Shown here: positions 12,464 through 23,390 of the stretch, one piece after another
How the letters are laid out: the number at the start of each line of letters is the position of its first letter
Numbering within the stretch: position 1 is the stretch's first letter
Source of the DNA: Sialis fuliginosa
Taxonomy: Eukaryota; Arthropoda; Insecta; Megaloptera; Sialidae
Reading direction: 5' to 3'
Length of the DNA stretch: 64,000 nt
Assembly: GCA_961205875.1 (NCBI GenBank)
Contig: OY540815.1
Span: 17,483,638-17,547,637, forward strand
The notes under the pieces: model-generated
Told to the model about the DNA's origin: nothing
The model's database searches: none
Seen by the model: only the letters and a program-made list of their open reading frames with translations
Made by a program: the position numbers and the translations under genes

Positions 12464-12621
12464 CTGTGGTTCCTCTCGCCACTGGTCGCTGGATGATGCA
12501 TCAATTGAATTATGTTCATAGTCATTTTGTGCTGTAAGTGTAGTTTTACTTTCTATTTCATCTTCTCCAGGAAGAGTTGTTGTGCCATACAGAACCAAAT
12601 TCCATTCGTGTAAATCAGCAT
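12464..12621 (-). CDS. Furin alternative exon B: second version of the P-domain end
   Basis: This exon has 158 bp: two bases then 52 codons, leaving in phase 0. It begins ADLHEWNLVLYGTTTLPGED, a clear parallel to LQNWSLILYGTSEPS at the start of exon A and to the LREWSLIFYGT strand of fly furins. Joined directly to 13637 it gives EGRTLNADLHEWNLVLYG, one residue shorter than the exon A form. The remainder is acidic and polar (DEIESKTTLTAQNDYEHNS, SSSDQWREEPQ). The acceptor is TTGTATAACAG|ATGCTG and the donor is CCACAG|GTATTAC. It feeds exon C 79 bp downstream, also in phase 0. Confidence 0.86.
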
Positions 12622-12802
12622 CTGTTATACAAAAGAAAAGAAATTAAACTGGTGCTTAAGAGTTAAATAAATACACCAATAACTAACAAACAAAAAATAA
12701 AATATTACAAAAATAATATCTGGAAAAAAATAAAACATAAAAATCACTAGCTGAAAAAATAAAGGAAAACGACAGCATGCTATGAGATTTGTTAGTAAGT
12801 AC

Positions 12803-13549
12803 CGTTGATAGTGGTTGCATGTTCAGTTGGTTTTTCTCGTTGAACATTAGCAGCTTTAGTTGAAATAGGAGCAGGTGTTTTAAGGTTATCAGGAGTTATA
12901 TTTAAACTACCACGTATTTCACCAGATTCATGAGTATATTTTTTTCCTTTTCTATTAGGTCCATCAGTGTCTCTACTTGTTTCTGAATTTTTTGGACTTG
13001 CTCTTCCGTTATCCGATATTATTCCATAATCTGGATTAAACTGAGAAACTGGATAGTTTTCATTCATAATGTCTGCACTTTCTGATTTTGGATATAGCGC
13101 AGGATACACATGTTGCGCTTTAGGATACTGCTGGAATATCGTTGGTAGTTTATAACTGGACACAGTTGTAACAAGAACTCCAGTATTTTTAACAGTCTTC
13201 TGATTTCCTTTCTTAGTTTTAGAGTATCGTATAAAGTTTCTTGGATTATCGGTCGTAGGATCTGAACCAGGTTTATATATTTTTGGTTTAGAAGATATAC
13301 CCTTTAGTATAGTTTCTGGACGGACAGTAACTTTATTTTTCTGATTTTTATTCTTTGGATTTTTAGTCTTCTTCGGATTTGCATAAGGTGGTTTACCTAT
13401 CGTTTTATTTTTACCTTTTCCTTGTTTAGACTGTGTTGTGTTAGTACGTGATGGAACGTAAGGATTAGGTAATGAATAATAAATATTTTTATCAGACGGT
13501 TCACTTGTTCCATATAAAATAAGTGACCAGTTTTGAAGAGTTGCTCGAT
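12803..13549 (-). CDS. Furin alternative exon A: end of P domain plus long basic linker
   Basis: This exon has 747 bp: two bases finish the Asn codon, then 248 codons, then one base (G). It is a symmetric 1-1 exon divisible by three, so it can be skipped without a frameshift. It begins NRATLQNWSLILYGTSEPSD, the terminal strand of the P domain, with the same spacing from the EGR motif as in other insect furins. The rest is low-complexity and polar, rich in Lys, Asn, Pro and Thr (for example NPKKTKNPKNKNQKNK and DGPNRKGKKYTHESG), with several possible N-glycosylation sites (NTT, NKT, NIT). I see no recognisable fold in it; it is probably an extended stalk. The donor AACG|GTACTTAC can join exon D (AA TGC, giving Glu-Cys) or exon B (AT GCT, giving Asp-Ala) in frame. 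Confidence 0.88.
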
Positions 13550-13636
13550 CTAATGAAAAAGCAATTAGAATGTTAATAGCTGATGGTTTTAATTTATTGT
13601 TAATGAAATTATACTAAACTTTACATGTATACTTAC

Positions 13637-13929
13637 TCAGTGTTCTTCCTTCATTATGAATTTCTAGTTTCCATTCACCGAAAGGCTGCTCTCCCCATGT
13701 ATGAACAGACATAAAAGGCCATAACATGAAACCTTGTCTGGAAAAATCATGAGACCGATGTGCTAGTAGAGTTGATCTCGTTCCAGCCGGTGAAGTTAAA
13801 TTTATTTCCAAATCACCACGTCTAAACGTAGCAAGACTTATCTTAGCTTGCAAATGTTCTAAGTAATTCACACCAGGACAATCTTTGACAACTAAACTAA
13901 ACTTCTTACGACTTTTTGCTGGAATTGTT
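13637..13929 (-). CDS. Furin P-domain exon (last constitutive exon)
   Basis: This exon has 293 bp: one base completing the Pro codon, 97 codons, and a final A that begins a split codon (phase 1). It encodes most of the P (homo B) domain: KDCPGVNYLEHLQAKISL, FRRGDLEINLTSPAGTRSTL, HRSHDFSRQGFMLWPFMSVH and TWGEQPFGEWKLEIHNEGRT. The conserved RGD tripeptide is present. It stops at EGRTL, so the last strand of the P domain must come from the next exon. Two downstream exons (13549 and 12621) both begin with AT and both restore Asn at the junction, which is the basis for the proposed alternative splicing. The donor is CTGA|GTAAGTA. Confidence 0.95.
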
Positions 13930-13995
13930 CTAAAAATAAATTAAATTTAAGTAGTATATTGTTGATCTGTCGGTATTAATATGATAAATACTTAC

Positions 13996-14135
13996 GGATC
14001 TAAGATTTGAGCTGAGACTTCACACTTATGTTGATCAGGAACGGTTTTCCATGTTCTTGCAAGTCGAACCATAGCTGATGCGTCCATTAAACCATAACCA
14101 AAAGAATGACTGACATTTCTACCAACACCGTTAAC
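13996..14135 (-). CDS. Furin exon, catalytic domain to P-domain junction
   Basis: This exon has 140 bp: 46 codons plus two bases of a split Pro codon. It encodes VNGVGRNVSHSFGYGLMDAS followed by AMVRLARTWKTVPDQHKCEV and SAQILD. The SHSFGYGLMDA motif closes the catalytic domain, and the WKTVP stretch begins the P domain. The acceptor is TTATTATAG|GTTAACGG and the donor is GATCC|GTAAGTA. The introns on either side are only 90 and 66 bp, in strong contrast to the 14.5 kb intron further 5'. Confidence 0.94.
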
Positions 14136-14225
14136 CTATAATAAGGCACTTCATTAGTTAGCAATATGTAATACACTTCATTGAACATTTCTGCAGGAAT
14201 GTATTAACTAGAATGACAATCATAC

Positions 14226-14411
14226 CTGCCAATCGTTGGCATTTAAATTAGCAGGACGTGCCGTTCTGACAACAATATGCTGCATATCTCTCCATGTAAG
14301 ATTAGGATTTGATTCTAAAGCTAAAGCACAAATACCAGCTGCTAAAGGAGCTGATGCGGAAGTTCCTGTATGACTTGAAGTACATGAATGATGCAAATCT
14401 GTTGTTATAAC
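14226..14411 (-). CDS. Furin exon with the catalytic Ser
   Basis: This exon has 186 bp, 62 codons, phase 0 at both ends. It encodes [20 protein letters not shown] with the nucleophile Ser in [11 protein letters not shown] (visible residue 244), 73 residues after the oxyanion Asn as in human furin. It then encodes [20 protein letters not shown] and [13 protein letters not shown], the end of the catalytic domain. NLT is a possible N-glycosylation site. The acceptor is TTTCTAG|GTTATAAC and the donor is TGGCAG|GTATG. The triad is therefore complete, and nothing in the visible sequence suggests an inactive enzyme. Confidence 0.95.
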
Positions 14412-14502
14412 CTAGAAAATGATATTATGTAACATAACCTCATTAAATCTAATCTAACCTAAAACATTTATAAAACTGAAAAGTTATGTATAATTAAAGT
14501 AC

Positions 14503-14712
14503 CTGTTTTTCTCCTAACGAACCACTACTATAGGTTGTGGCTAATGTTGAACTACAGGCTTCAGAGTACCAAGGCACATGACCGCTTTCCGTTGCACTGG
14601 ATATGGATAATGTCCATATAGAATTTGTATATCCATCACAGTTACAATTATCATGGTCACGTCCACCATTTCCAGACGCCCATACAAATATTGACCCTTT
14701 TCCACCACGCCC
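14503..14712 (-). CDS. Furin exon with the oxyanion-hole Asn
   Basis: This exon has 210 bp, exactly 70 codons, phase 0 at both ends. It opens with [20 protein letters not shown]; the Asn of ASGNGGR (visible residue 171) is the oxyanion-hole Asn, 101 residues after the catalytic His as in human furin. It continues with [20 protein letters not shown] and [19 protein letters not shown], which contain the conserved Cys residues of the domain, and ends GSLGEKQ. The acceptor is ATTTCCAG|GGGCG and the donor is AAACAG|GTACTT, which is weaker than its neighbours. Confidence 0.95.
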
Positions 14713-15103
14713 CTGGAAATGTAATAGATGGATATTATCAAATAATAACTACAATAATTTGAAGAAGAGTATGAAAGTTGCTAATTTGTCAGTTACAGTA
14801 GGTTAAAACATACATGATGATGGAGAGAATTGCCTAATTTAATCAAAGTAGCATAGATAGAGTCTGCAAGATCCTGTATTGTAGGAGAGACCAACAACAT
14901 AGGGTTGAATTTAGTTAGATATTTCTTGAAAGAGGGGCTCAAAGATATTTTTCAGGGAGACGTGGGAGGGGGGATTATAGTTATATGCCACTGTCATAGA
15001 ATAATAAACATAGCCACTGTTTGATAGACACAGAGGAGGAAATATTTCTTGCAAGATCTTTCAGATATTGCCTGAATTCACAAAAAAAAGGTGATTGAAA
15101 AAC

Positions 15104-15556
15104 CAGTGGTTCCCAATCTTTTTACCATGACGGACCCATAACAAAACGTGCGAACCCTCTAAGGATAAAACTTTTTTTTTTAATGAAAAAACTTGGTAAA
15201 TAGGGAGAACATGGGTGTCCCAACGTCCCAATTTTCAAAAACCAAGTGTTGATGTGTTAGAATATAGTAGAAAAAAAACAGTTTTTTGCGGCGGAGATTG
15301 AATCCCCGTTTTTATACTATATAACCCCCTTTCGCCGTTTCGCTCCAAAAGATTGTCCTAAGGACAGTTGAAGTGTATGTATATTATTAGAGCATCAACT
15401 CTATTCTGAATAACTACATACGTGTTTTTGACAATTAGGACGTCGGGCTACCCATGTTCTCCGTATTAACCGAATTATACAAAATATAGGTACAATCATT
15501 TAGAAGCGAAAATAGCACACTAGGATCCACCGGAGACCACTGATTGAAAACCACTG
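15104..15556. mobile_element. hAT-like MITE in the intron between exons 15588 and 14712
   Basis: The left end CAGTGGTTCCCAATC and the right end GATTGAAAACCACTG form an inverted pair with the common insect hAT-type terminus. I could not see a convincing 8-bp target duplication. The element fills about half of the 875 bp intron and ends about 30 bp from the donor at 15588. Confidence 0.5.
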
Positions 15557-15587
15557 CTTTAGAAGAATGAATAAAAAGATTGCTCAC

Positions 15588-15760
15588 TTTTGTGACGCCT
15601 TCAATAAAGGCACGTGTTGCAAGTTCTCCTGGTCCATCTACAGTTTTGCCATCGTCGTCTGGTCCCCAGGAGGCACTATATATATCAATGTGTTGTGGAT
15701 TGAGACTCAAGGATCTTGCTTCTACAGCATCAGTCACGTCTCCATCCAACATCCGAACAC
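15588..15760 (-). CDS. Furin exon, catalytic-domain core ([12 protein letters not shown])
   Basis: This exon has 173 bp. It supplies the last two bases of the split Gly codon, then 57 codons, and leaves in phase 0. It encodes [40 protein letters not shown] and [18 protein letters not shown]. The acidic [12 protein letters not shown] loop is a highly conserved part of the substrate pocket and Ca2+-binding region of furins. The acceptor is GATTTCAG|GTGTTCGG and the donor is ACAAAA|GTGAGC. The 875 bp intron downstream carries a hAT-like repeat whose end lies only about 30 bp from this donor. Confidence 0.93.
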
Positions 15761-16601
15761 CTGAAATCATTTTAGGTAGGTATATTAATTTTATAATTGA
15801 ATTTATTTATGTACATACTACAGGGCATTTTCTACATAAAAGATTCACAGGTTTGTTATAAAAGTAAAATAATTTTATGGTAAATACCAGTCATATAAAA
15901 CATACGTAAATTGAAGAAAGCGCTTTAAAAAATCGGTGATATTATAAACAAACCATAAAACCAAATATAATAAAAAAATAAACATTTCAAAGCATTTTTC
16001 GCATCTACAAATTATAAGTGAAAGTCATAAACATATTGAATCAGATGGAAATTTGATGCGTGCTTTTTTTAAAACAGGGTCGTAAATTCAGCACATTTAG
16101 ATAGCAGTACATTAAAAAATATTACACAAATAAAAAACGACATACATATGCACATTTGTACACCGTGTAATGTGCAATTTGATTTTACAAATTTGTACTA
16201 ATATTGATTAAAAAATATACGAGCAAAAGCATTCGTTTTGAAGCGAGTGTCGTGCTCTGAAATATGACCACATTTTTATATTGTGTCGGGAATGAATACT
16301 GTCTAGCCCCTTACTGTATATATGAGGAATAATAAATGAAACAATAAACCAGTCATATTTTTATGTGTGTACATACATTTTATGCGTTTAGAGGATATTT
16401 GCGCGCAAATTTACTAGGTTTACATTTGAGATAAGGATGTGTAGTCATTTGTCCTTGCAACAGACATACATACTGCGTTTTTTCGTTCTTTTTTGTTCAA
16501 AATTCGTGTAAATGACAAATAATCCAATTTACAATTAACGATTTTTTTAATTTAAATATATTCAAAATGAAATCTATACACGCGGAAAAAAATATACTGT
16601 A

Positions 16602-16924
16602 ATGCCCGGTATTATAAAGAATTAGCTTGAGTGCAAATGCAAATTAGTTTCCAGCTAACGCTATCTGTTAGGTATTAATTATAAATGACAACAATCATGT
16701 AGCGAATGAAATCGTACATATCATAACCTTGACGAATTCGCGATAAGTACAATCAGTGCTGCCAAGTGTACCTAATAAAATGCATAGCATTTACATTATT
16801 ATATATTTATTACCACTAGTTTAAAATATCGAGCAATTTCATAACAATTTGACACCTAGCAGATAGCGTTGGCTGGAAAATAATTTGCATTTGCACTCAA
16901 GAAATTCTTAATAATATCGGGCAT
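16602..16924. mobile_element. MITE with ~70 bp inverted repeats in the intron 15761-17147
   Basis: The arms 16602-16672 and 16854-16924 are inverted copies at roughly 85-90% identity. They begin ATGCCCGGTATTATAAAGAA and run through CAAATGCAAATTA and GCTATCTG. The outer 15 bases match the termini of the elements at 48274 and 63022, so all belong to one superfamily. Confidence 0.7.
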
Positions 16925-16961
16925 AAGAAGTTTACAATCATCACAGAGAAAATTGTTTTAT

Positions 16962-17008
16962 TTCGGGTATTATAAAGAAGCTAGCTAATTTACTAGCTAG
17001 CAAGCACA
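16962..17008. repeat. Solo terminus of the GGTATTATAAAG MITE family
   Basis: This is a single end (GGGTATTATAAAGAAGCTAG and GCTAGCAAGCACATTCAAAT) matching the left ends at 48274 and 63022. It lies 37 bp beyond the element at 16602-16924 and has no visible partner. Confidence 0.5.
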
Positions 17009-17147
17009 TTCAAATGGGATAAAATGGGATTAAAAAATGACTGATATATGAGTACTTATAAAGGCTTAGTTTATAAGTACAAAAATATATCGACAAAAAT
17101 CAATTTATTCGGATAAAGTTCGGCTATTTATACGTCGATATACTTAC

Positions 17148-17313
17148 CGCCCACATTAGCACCGAACGCGACGCCCACAGCGCATATCGTATTGTTGGCG
17201 GTAGCAGCGACTTCCCCGGCACATCTGGTGCCGTGTCGATTAGAGTCGATGATGTCGTATCTCGGCATAGGATCTTCGTCGTGGTTGTTGACGTCGTAAG
17301 ACGCTAAAGGATC
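17148..17313 (-). CDS. Furin exon with the catalytic His
   Basis: This exon has 166 bp, entering in phase 0 and leaving one base (G) of a split Gly codon. It encodes [20 protein letters not shown], then the catalytic His in [18 protein letters not shown] (visible residue 70), and ends at GANVG. The acceptor is TTCCAG|GATCC and the donor is GGCG|GTAAGTA. Spacing from the catalytic Asp is 41 residues, equal to human furin Asp153-His194. The exon is very CpG-rich: I count about 20 CpG in 166 bp, compared with about 7 in 293 bp in the P-domain exon. A C11 tract (G11 on plus, 17371-17381) lies 58 bases before the acceptor. Confidence 0.94.
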
Positions 17314-17370
17314 CTGGAACAGATAAATAACACTGTCACCCACAAAAGAGTTTTCTTAGAGAGTAAAATT

Positions 17371-17381
17371 GGGGGGGGGGG
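17371..17381. repeat. G11 homopolymer just 5' of a furin exon
   Basis: A run of 11 G on plus (C11 on the transcribed sense), 58 bp upstream of the acceptor of the catalytic-His exon. It is likely to be length-polymorphic. Confidence 0.8.
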
Positions 17382-17442
17382 TATATTATCAAAATAATAA
17401 TAATAATTGTAAAGGTACACGGTCATAATTAAATAATTGTTA

Positions 17443-17558
17443 GGATTCACGGTATAAAGGATTAATTATCGGTTAGTTTTGATTAGCTAATTTATGGAAT
17501 TTGTGGTACATCCCACCAGAAATTCCCTAAATCAGCCAATTAATATTGCCGTGAATCC
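17443..17558. mobile_element. Short MITE (~116 bp)
   Basis: GGATTCACGG at 17443-17452 and CCGTGAATCC at 17549-17558 are perfect 10 bp inverted ends. The internal CCCACCAGAAATTCCCTAAA resembles the arm of the foldback element at 45541-45908, suggesting a common family. Confidence 0.5.
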
Positions 17559-19419
17559 AAACATTCTGTAGGGAAGTTGCTAATTGGTCACATATAGCAG
17601 ATTAGCATAAATAAAATGGATAAATTCGTGAAATATCATACTAGGACCTTAGGTAGAAATAAGTTTTCGAAAGAAATGGTTTTGAGAATAATTAAATGGC
17701 TTTTTGTTAGGCATTTAAAATCATGATATGTTTTTAGTGGTAGGCAGCGCCGCTGATAAAATTTTCTCTGCCTTTGGTGAAATATTTTTTGCGTCCTCTC
17801 TTCTTACGAAAATGTGAAAATAAATACAAAATACGCATACGGCGGTCCTGGTAGTAATCTGAATTTTAAGTATATTTGAAACAAAAAAAATTATTACCAC
17901 ATAATGTTAACTAATTAGTATGTAAAAAAAACTCTCTAAATTTCATGATATTCAAGTATTTGAGTACATAATAACACCTATTGTCTCAAGTGTAGTCAGT
18001 AATTAACCACTACAAAAGTAACTACTTATTAATTATTAAATTTAAGAAAGATAAAGACTACTAAATCACGTATCTTTTACACCAAAATACTTGTGAATTG
18101 TTAATGAATAAGTTTAGTATGAAATTGTTACATTTTATGTACAAGCAGAGCTGTACTTCATTTATTTGTTATATTTAACTTCTTTTAAAAAACTGGGTTT
18201 CGTAAATATAGTGAAATATGTCAAACTGAAAATGTATATTAAATTATAACAGATAATGCCATTTTGTCCAGTTGGTAAGTGAAGTGTTTAATGCAAAAAG
18301 AGACTAGATTAATACAAAATGACAGAGTGACATGCATTTTGATTATTCAAAAACATATGATGTTTTATATCAAATAAGGGTGTACATTTTTCTTTTAATT
18401 AACAGTGTATGACAACGTTATTTTTCATTTATAATTAATTAATATATGTAAATGAATTTTGGTTTTGAATCAATTAATAACCATTATTAAAATAAAATGT
18501 TCGTTGATACGAAGAAAATATGTTTTTAATTTTCTTCAAAAATATTATGAAATCTTAAGAATTTTATATAATTCAATTTAATTACTACCATATTTTTTTT
18601 AGATATAAAAGAATTCTAATTTTGCACGTGCGGAAAAACTTTATTAAAAAATCTTGAAATATTTAAATTTTTTAAAAGAAGGTAGTGTAAATTTGAGGAA
18701 TTTTTCTCTATACCTACATACATACTTATGTAAAAATTTACATACAATCAAATAAAAATACATTTACGTCAACCTATCAAAAAATTCATTTATAAAAAAC
18801 AACAAATCCGTGAAATTTTATACACGAAAGGGTAGAGGGGACTTAAAACCATTAAGCTATTTCGTCATCCAATTTCCTGAAAGAGGGGCTTAAAAAAGAA
18901 CCCATCAACTTATAAACAATATCATAGATAAAAGATAAGCATTTTCTTTTCTCTATTATTTGTTTAAATTGTTTTTTCTTATCTCTTGTACCAATACCGT
19001 CTCTGTCAGATCTACAGCCCCATCTTTCGTTGCTCTACTCTAATCATCTTTCGGGCTCCGTAAATAACAACTTTTAAAGTTTGCATGACGTTATCAAATT
19101 TTCATTTGGCTGTTGTACCGCACAGTGATTGTACTAGAGATAACTCATAAGTGGCTCGTTGAAGATGTGCTTTAAATATCGAATTGTGAAAAAGTTTACT
19201 TATGATTCTTGTTTGTTGAAAATATCTAATCCAGTTGCATTCTTTTAAATTAGGGTCGAGCGGGGTAAATATGAAACACCAAAAAATGGGGTAAAAGTGA
19301 AACAAGCTTGCAACTAAAAAACTAATTTGTTTATAGAAGAATTATAAAAACTGACATCATCATTGAAGGTTTGTTAAAGTGACCTGAAAATATGAATCGC
19401 CTAAGAAGTGATGTGTCAC

Positions 19420-20260
19420 CATGGGCGTAGCCAGGGTGGGGCAGGGGGGGGCGCTTGCCCCCCCCTAGCTTGTCGACAAAAAGTGATAAGTAAATCAGTA
19501 TTATTGTCCAATATGAAAATTGAAGGAAATTTTATCATCTTTTCGAATTTAGGGGTATTTTTGTATTATTAAACTTATTTTTGTGACCAAATCGCGGTTT
19601 AATAAAAAATAAAAAAATTGATTTTTTTACAATTTTGAAAGATGCCCACGGGGATGTTAAATATTTTTTCTAAAATTTCAAGATAACCGTTTTGTAGGAA
19701 ATTTTTTCAGCTTTAAAACGCTTTTTCAAATTTGTTTTACAATTTTTTGGTGTCGCGATATTCGAGTTTGAATGAAAAAAGTACCAAAAAGTTTTAAACG
19801 ACCATAAAAGGCCTAATGTTGGTCGCACAGAAAATAAAAAAAAAGAATATTAAAGCTTAAATAATCGCCTATTGTCTAGTAGTATTTAAAAAATGTTAGA
19901 CCCTTTTATGGTCGTTTAAAACTTTTTGGTACTTTTTTCATTCAAACTCGAATATCGCGACACCAAAAAATTATAAAACAAAATTGAAAAGTTAATGAAA
20001 ATCACGGATTTTCACGAGCCAAAGTTCCAAGTTACACATTTCGAGGTCCCAGACGCCAAAAATTTGAGGCCCATTGAAAATATTTTTATTAAATAAATTT
20101 TTTATAAAACTTTTTAGGTAAGGTTACCATAATAATGTGAGAGCTTTTTTTGCTCACCCCTTTCTCATTACCTCGGGGTCCTAGGCAAAACACGCCGACC
20201 AATCGGTTTCCAAAAAAATTTTTTTGCCCCCCCCTGAACAAAATCCTGGCTACGCTCATG
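19420..20260. mobile_element. 841 bp DNA transposon-like element with perfect 8-bp TSD
   Basis: The element is flanked by TGTGTCAC at 19412-19419 and 20261-20268. Its ends are CATGGGCGTAGCCAGG and, on the other strand, CATGAGCGTAGCCAGG, followed by G-rich and C-rich blocks. An 8-bp duplication fits hAT or P superfamilies; the CATG start is nearer P, but this is not decisive. It has no open frame for a transposase and contains the hairpin at 19726-19988. Confidence 0.75.
19726..19988. repeat. Near-perfect long hairpin inside the 19420-20260 element
   Basis: The arms 19741-19811 and 19902-19972 are inverted copies with essentially no mismatch over about 70 bp (around GTGTCGCGATATTCGAGTTT). They extend with mismatches to 19726 and 19988. 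The loop is about 90 bp. Confidence 0.8.
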
Positions 20261-23200
20261 TGTGTCACCCCTACAGATTTCTCTGTTAGTCGATGTCAAA
20301 ACGTGTGAATTAAATTTTAATTCTTTGCACATAACTTTCTGTATAGCTCAGATATTAATTTCACATTGATATGCCACAAAGAAGATAAATCAAAGTTGCC
20401 TTTGTAGCTTTTCTTTTAGTTTTTCAAAAAAATATTTTCCATTAGAGGCCTGTTTCACTTTTTCCCTTACCTGTTTCACTTTTTCCCAAATTAAAGGTTA
20501 AAAATCAAACACACTTTTTTCATTTTTAAAGTCCGTGTTGTATCGTACAGTTCAATAAATGACGTATCGTTAACTGTCAAAAAACATGAAAGATTTGTAT
20601 TTTGTTTCACTTTTACCCCAGTTGACCCTACTTGAATATTTTTATGGCTTGTTTATATCAAAACAGCAACACGGTGCTTTATTTTCGTTTTTTTGATTTT
20701 TTGGGGGTCGTTTATGTACTTTACTTCTTGTGTAACCTTGTTATCTGTAAAACAGTGGCTCTCAAACTGTTTTAGACGATGAATAAGAAATGTGATTTTT
20801 ATTAGTGTTTTCTTCATTCGTTAACTTAAAACTTCACGGTACAATCACTGCTTCAAACTAAGATAACAGAAATAGCTATATCGAAATTGGTTAAAAGAAT
20901 ACTTACTTTTATAGATAGATTATTAGTATCATATTTTCAAAACGTACCGATCTTTGTGGGAAGTATACGACCACCCCATAAGCATAATTCTTCTCGTTTT
21001 TGTTTCGCATTTTTCTTTGCTGTCGTCGTTCCTTTATGCATTGCTTGCTTCTCAAATAAGTTTTCGGCTGACGCGAATACGCTAGGCTTGTTCTTTATGT
21101 CGTACTTTCTTTAATTAATTTAAAATTATAAGGTTTATTACTAAGTTTTATTACCGCTGTTCTGTTACAGTTAATGTATAGCATAAAAGCGAGTTGTTGT
21201 ACATTAAACCTTATTTGATTTCCGTGGTAAAGGGAATAAATTAAAGATAATTCAGTAGCAGCGGATGCTGAATTGTCGATATAATGATTACTGCCTTTCC
21301 ATAGGTACATTATCTGTGAGAATAAATGATCAGAGTTTGACCAAATATCAGAAGTTTCTTAACCCCTTGACTGCCACGATAATTTCTTTAAATGTACCCA
21401 GATTAATTAATGAAAATAATTTGCTATTTGGACCAAACATTTCATTTTCGACGTATTTTGGCGCGTTTTACTCGTCGTGCTAGTAAATTATACTTTTAAC
21501 ATTCACTCATAGATTTATGGAAAATGTATTTACCCAGAATGCATCCCCCACTAAACTGTCAGCTGTTAGGTGGGTTCAAGAAGGTCAATAGGATTCAATA
21601 TTTCACCTTTTTTTTATGTACCTATTTATTATTATATTTTTTTCTGGTTAAACAAATTTGAAAGTGGATAATGGGATCTTTTTTTGGTCTCGAATTACTT
21701 TTTTAAGCTCTAGAATGTAAAATCATGTCAAAGATTTACGAAAAATCGCAAAAATGGCATATTTGGAGCGGCCATATTCAGCATACCAAAACATATAAAG
21801 ATATAACTTAATTAGGTCTAATTACACTAAATAATTATTTGTTGATACTGAAAACCAATAAGACTTATTAATACTAAACCGATTATCAAATTTCAATAAC
21901 CCACAATGAGTTCCCTAGATATTAAATAAACATAGGTCTGTAATTCCCTCAGGAAGAATTTCAAGACTCATATTTTTAGATTAAAATAACATCCTCAATC
22001 CACCGTTGAAGTTTTTTTACATTCATTGTAAGATTTTAGGTCATAACATGATAACTGTCATTTTCCGATAAAAAACTTATTCTGATTTTCTTTTGATCTA
22101 TTTATGTATTCACTGGAAAAATACGTTAAAATTAATGTTAATTTAATGATATTTGAACTATTCAGATATATTTCAAATATTCAAATCATCCTTTTGATAA
22201 ATTGAATTTTTACAATTACTATATTATGATCTAAAATATTCTAAAACCACAGATATTATAATATACATATCGTCGGTGCACAAGAAAAGTGACACATCTC
22301 AATAATATTCATTTTTCAGGAGAACGATTTAAAAATATTGTGCATTTTGAAGTTATAAGTGATACAAGATCTCTCTATCGAGTATTTTATGAATTATCTT
22401 ATGTCGTTTTTTCTGATAAAAGTCGATCTTTTTATGAAAATTTTATATTATTTAACTCAAAAAGGAGGATGAATCACCCAGTTGTGCAGTTAAGAAATCT
22501 AACAGCAAACAAAAAATTAAAATGAATAATAACATAATATGTATTTGTCAAATAATTTATGTGACTGTTTTCTTATTTATAACATCCGCCACTGGATAAT
22601 GTAATTTCGTGAACTTGCAATAAAAAAACTTCTTGGGGTTTGTTTAATTTTTATTTGAGATAAGAATGATGAATTAATTTAAAACACTTAAAAGAACTGT
22701 AATTTTTATTGTAACGTCACAAATTTTAATTAATTTTTTAATTATATTATAATTTAAGAAATGGTATTATATTTTATTATCCTCGTGAATAAATTTAAAA
22801 CAATGAAAAGCAGAAAAGAAAGGATAACATTTGATAAATATTTATTTTTATCATTTTTAAATTTTAAACTTTTATTTGTACAGTCCAGTAAACACACCTA
22901 CATTTTTAACCACAATTTAAAAGCATCCTTATTTTTGCTATTTTTAGTAAATGTATACAATACGAGCGAAACGAGGAAAATAATACAAAAAGATATTTGT
23001 TCTGATTGAGCTTTTCAGAAAAAAGTCCATTAATTGGTTTTGGTCATCTTTATGAAAACCGAATGTGTTTACTTTATTTTGTTTACACTATTTTTATTAC
23101 TCTCTATACTTACTTTTATAAACATTAAAAAATTTACTCGAAAATTCCTTTTAATAACGAAGTTATAACGATAAATGTAGCCGTGCAACGGATTAAAACA

Positions 23201-23390
23201 TTTTAGGATTCGCGTGCGACGAAAGAAGAGCTCGAACAGTCCGCAGATTAAAAAAAAAATAAAAAAATCAGGAGAAGGAAGGTATACAGTATATGAACTC
23301 ATAATGACAGATTAAACGTAAGTTAACCACAACAATTTTATATACACAAAATTCACTGCAATTTATAAGATTTTTCCGTTAAAAACTTTA

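Noticed and set aside
20750-20790. CAGTGGCTCTCAAACTGTTT, a hAT-like terminus
   Set aside because: Only one end seen; no partner or target duplication.
21355-21480. TTAACCCCTTGACTGCC, possible piggyBac-like MITE end
   Set aside because: No matching opposite end was found nearby, so I did not list an element.
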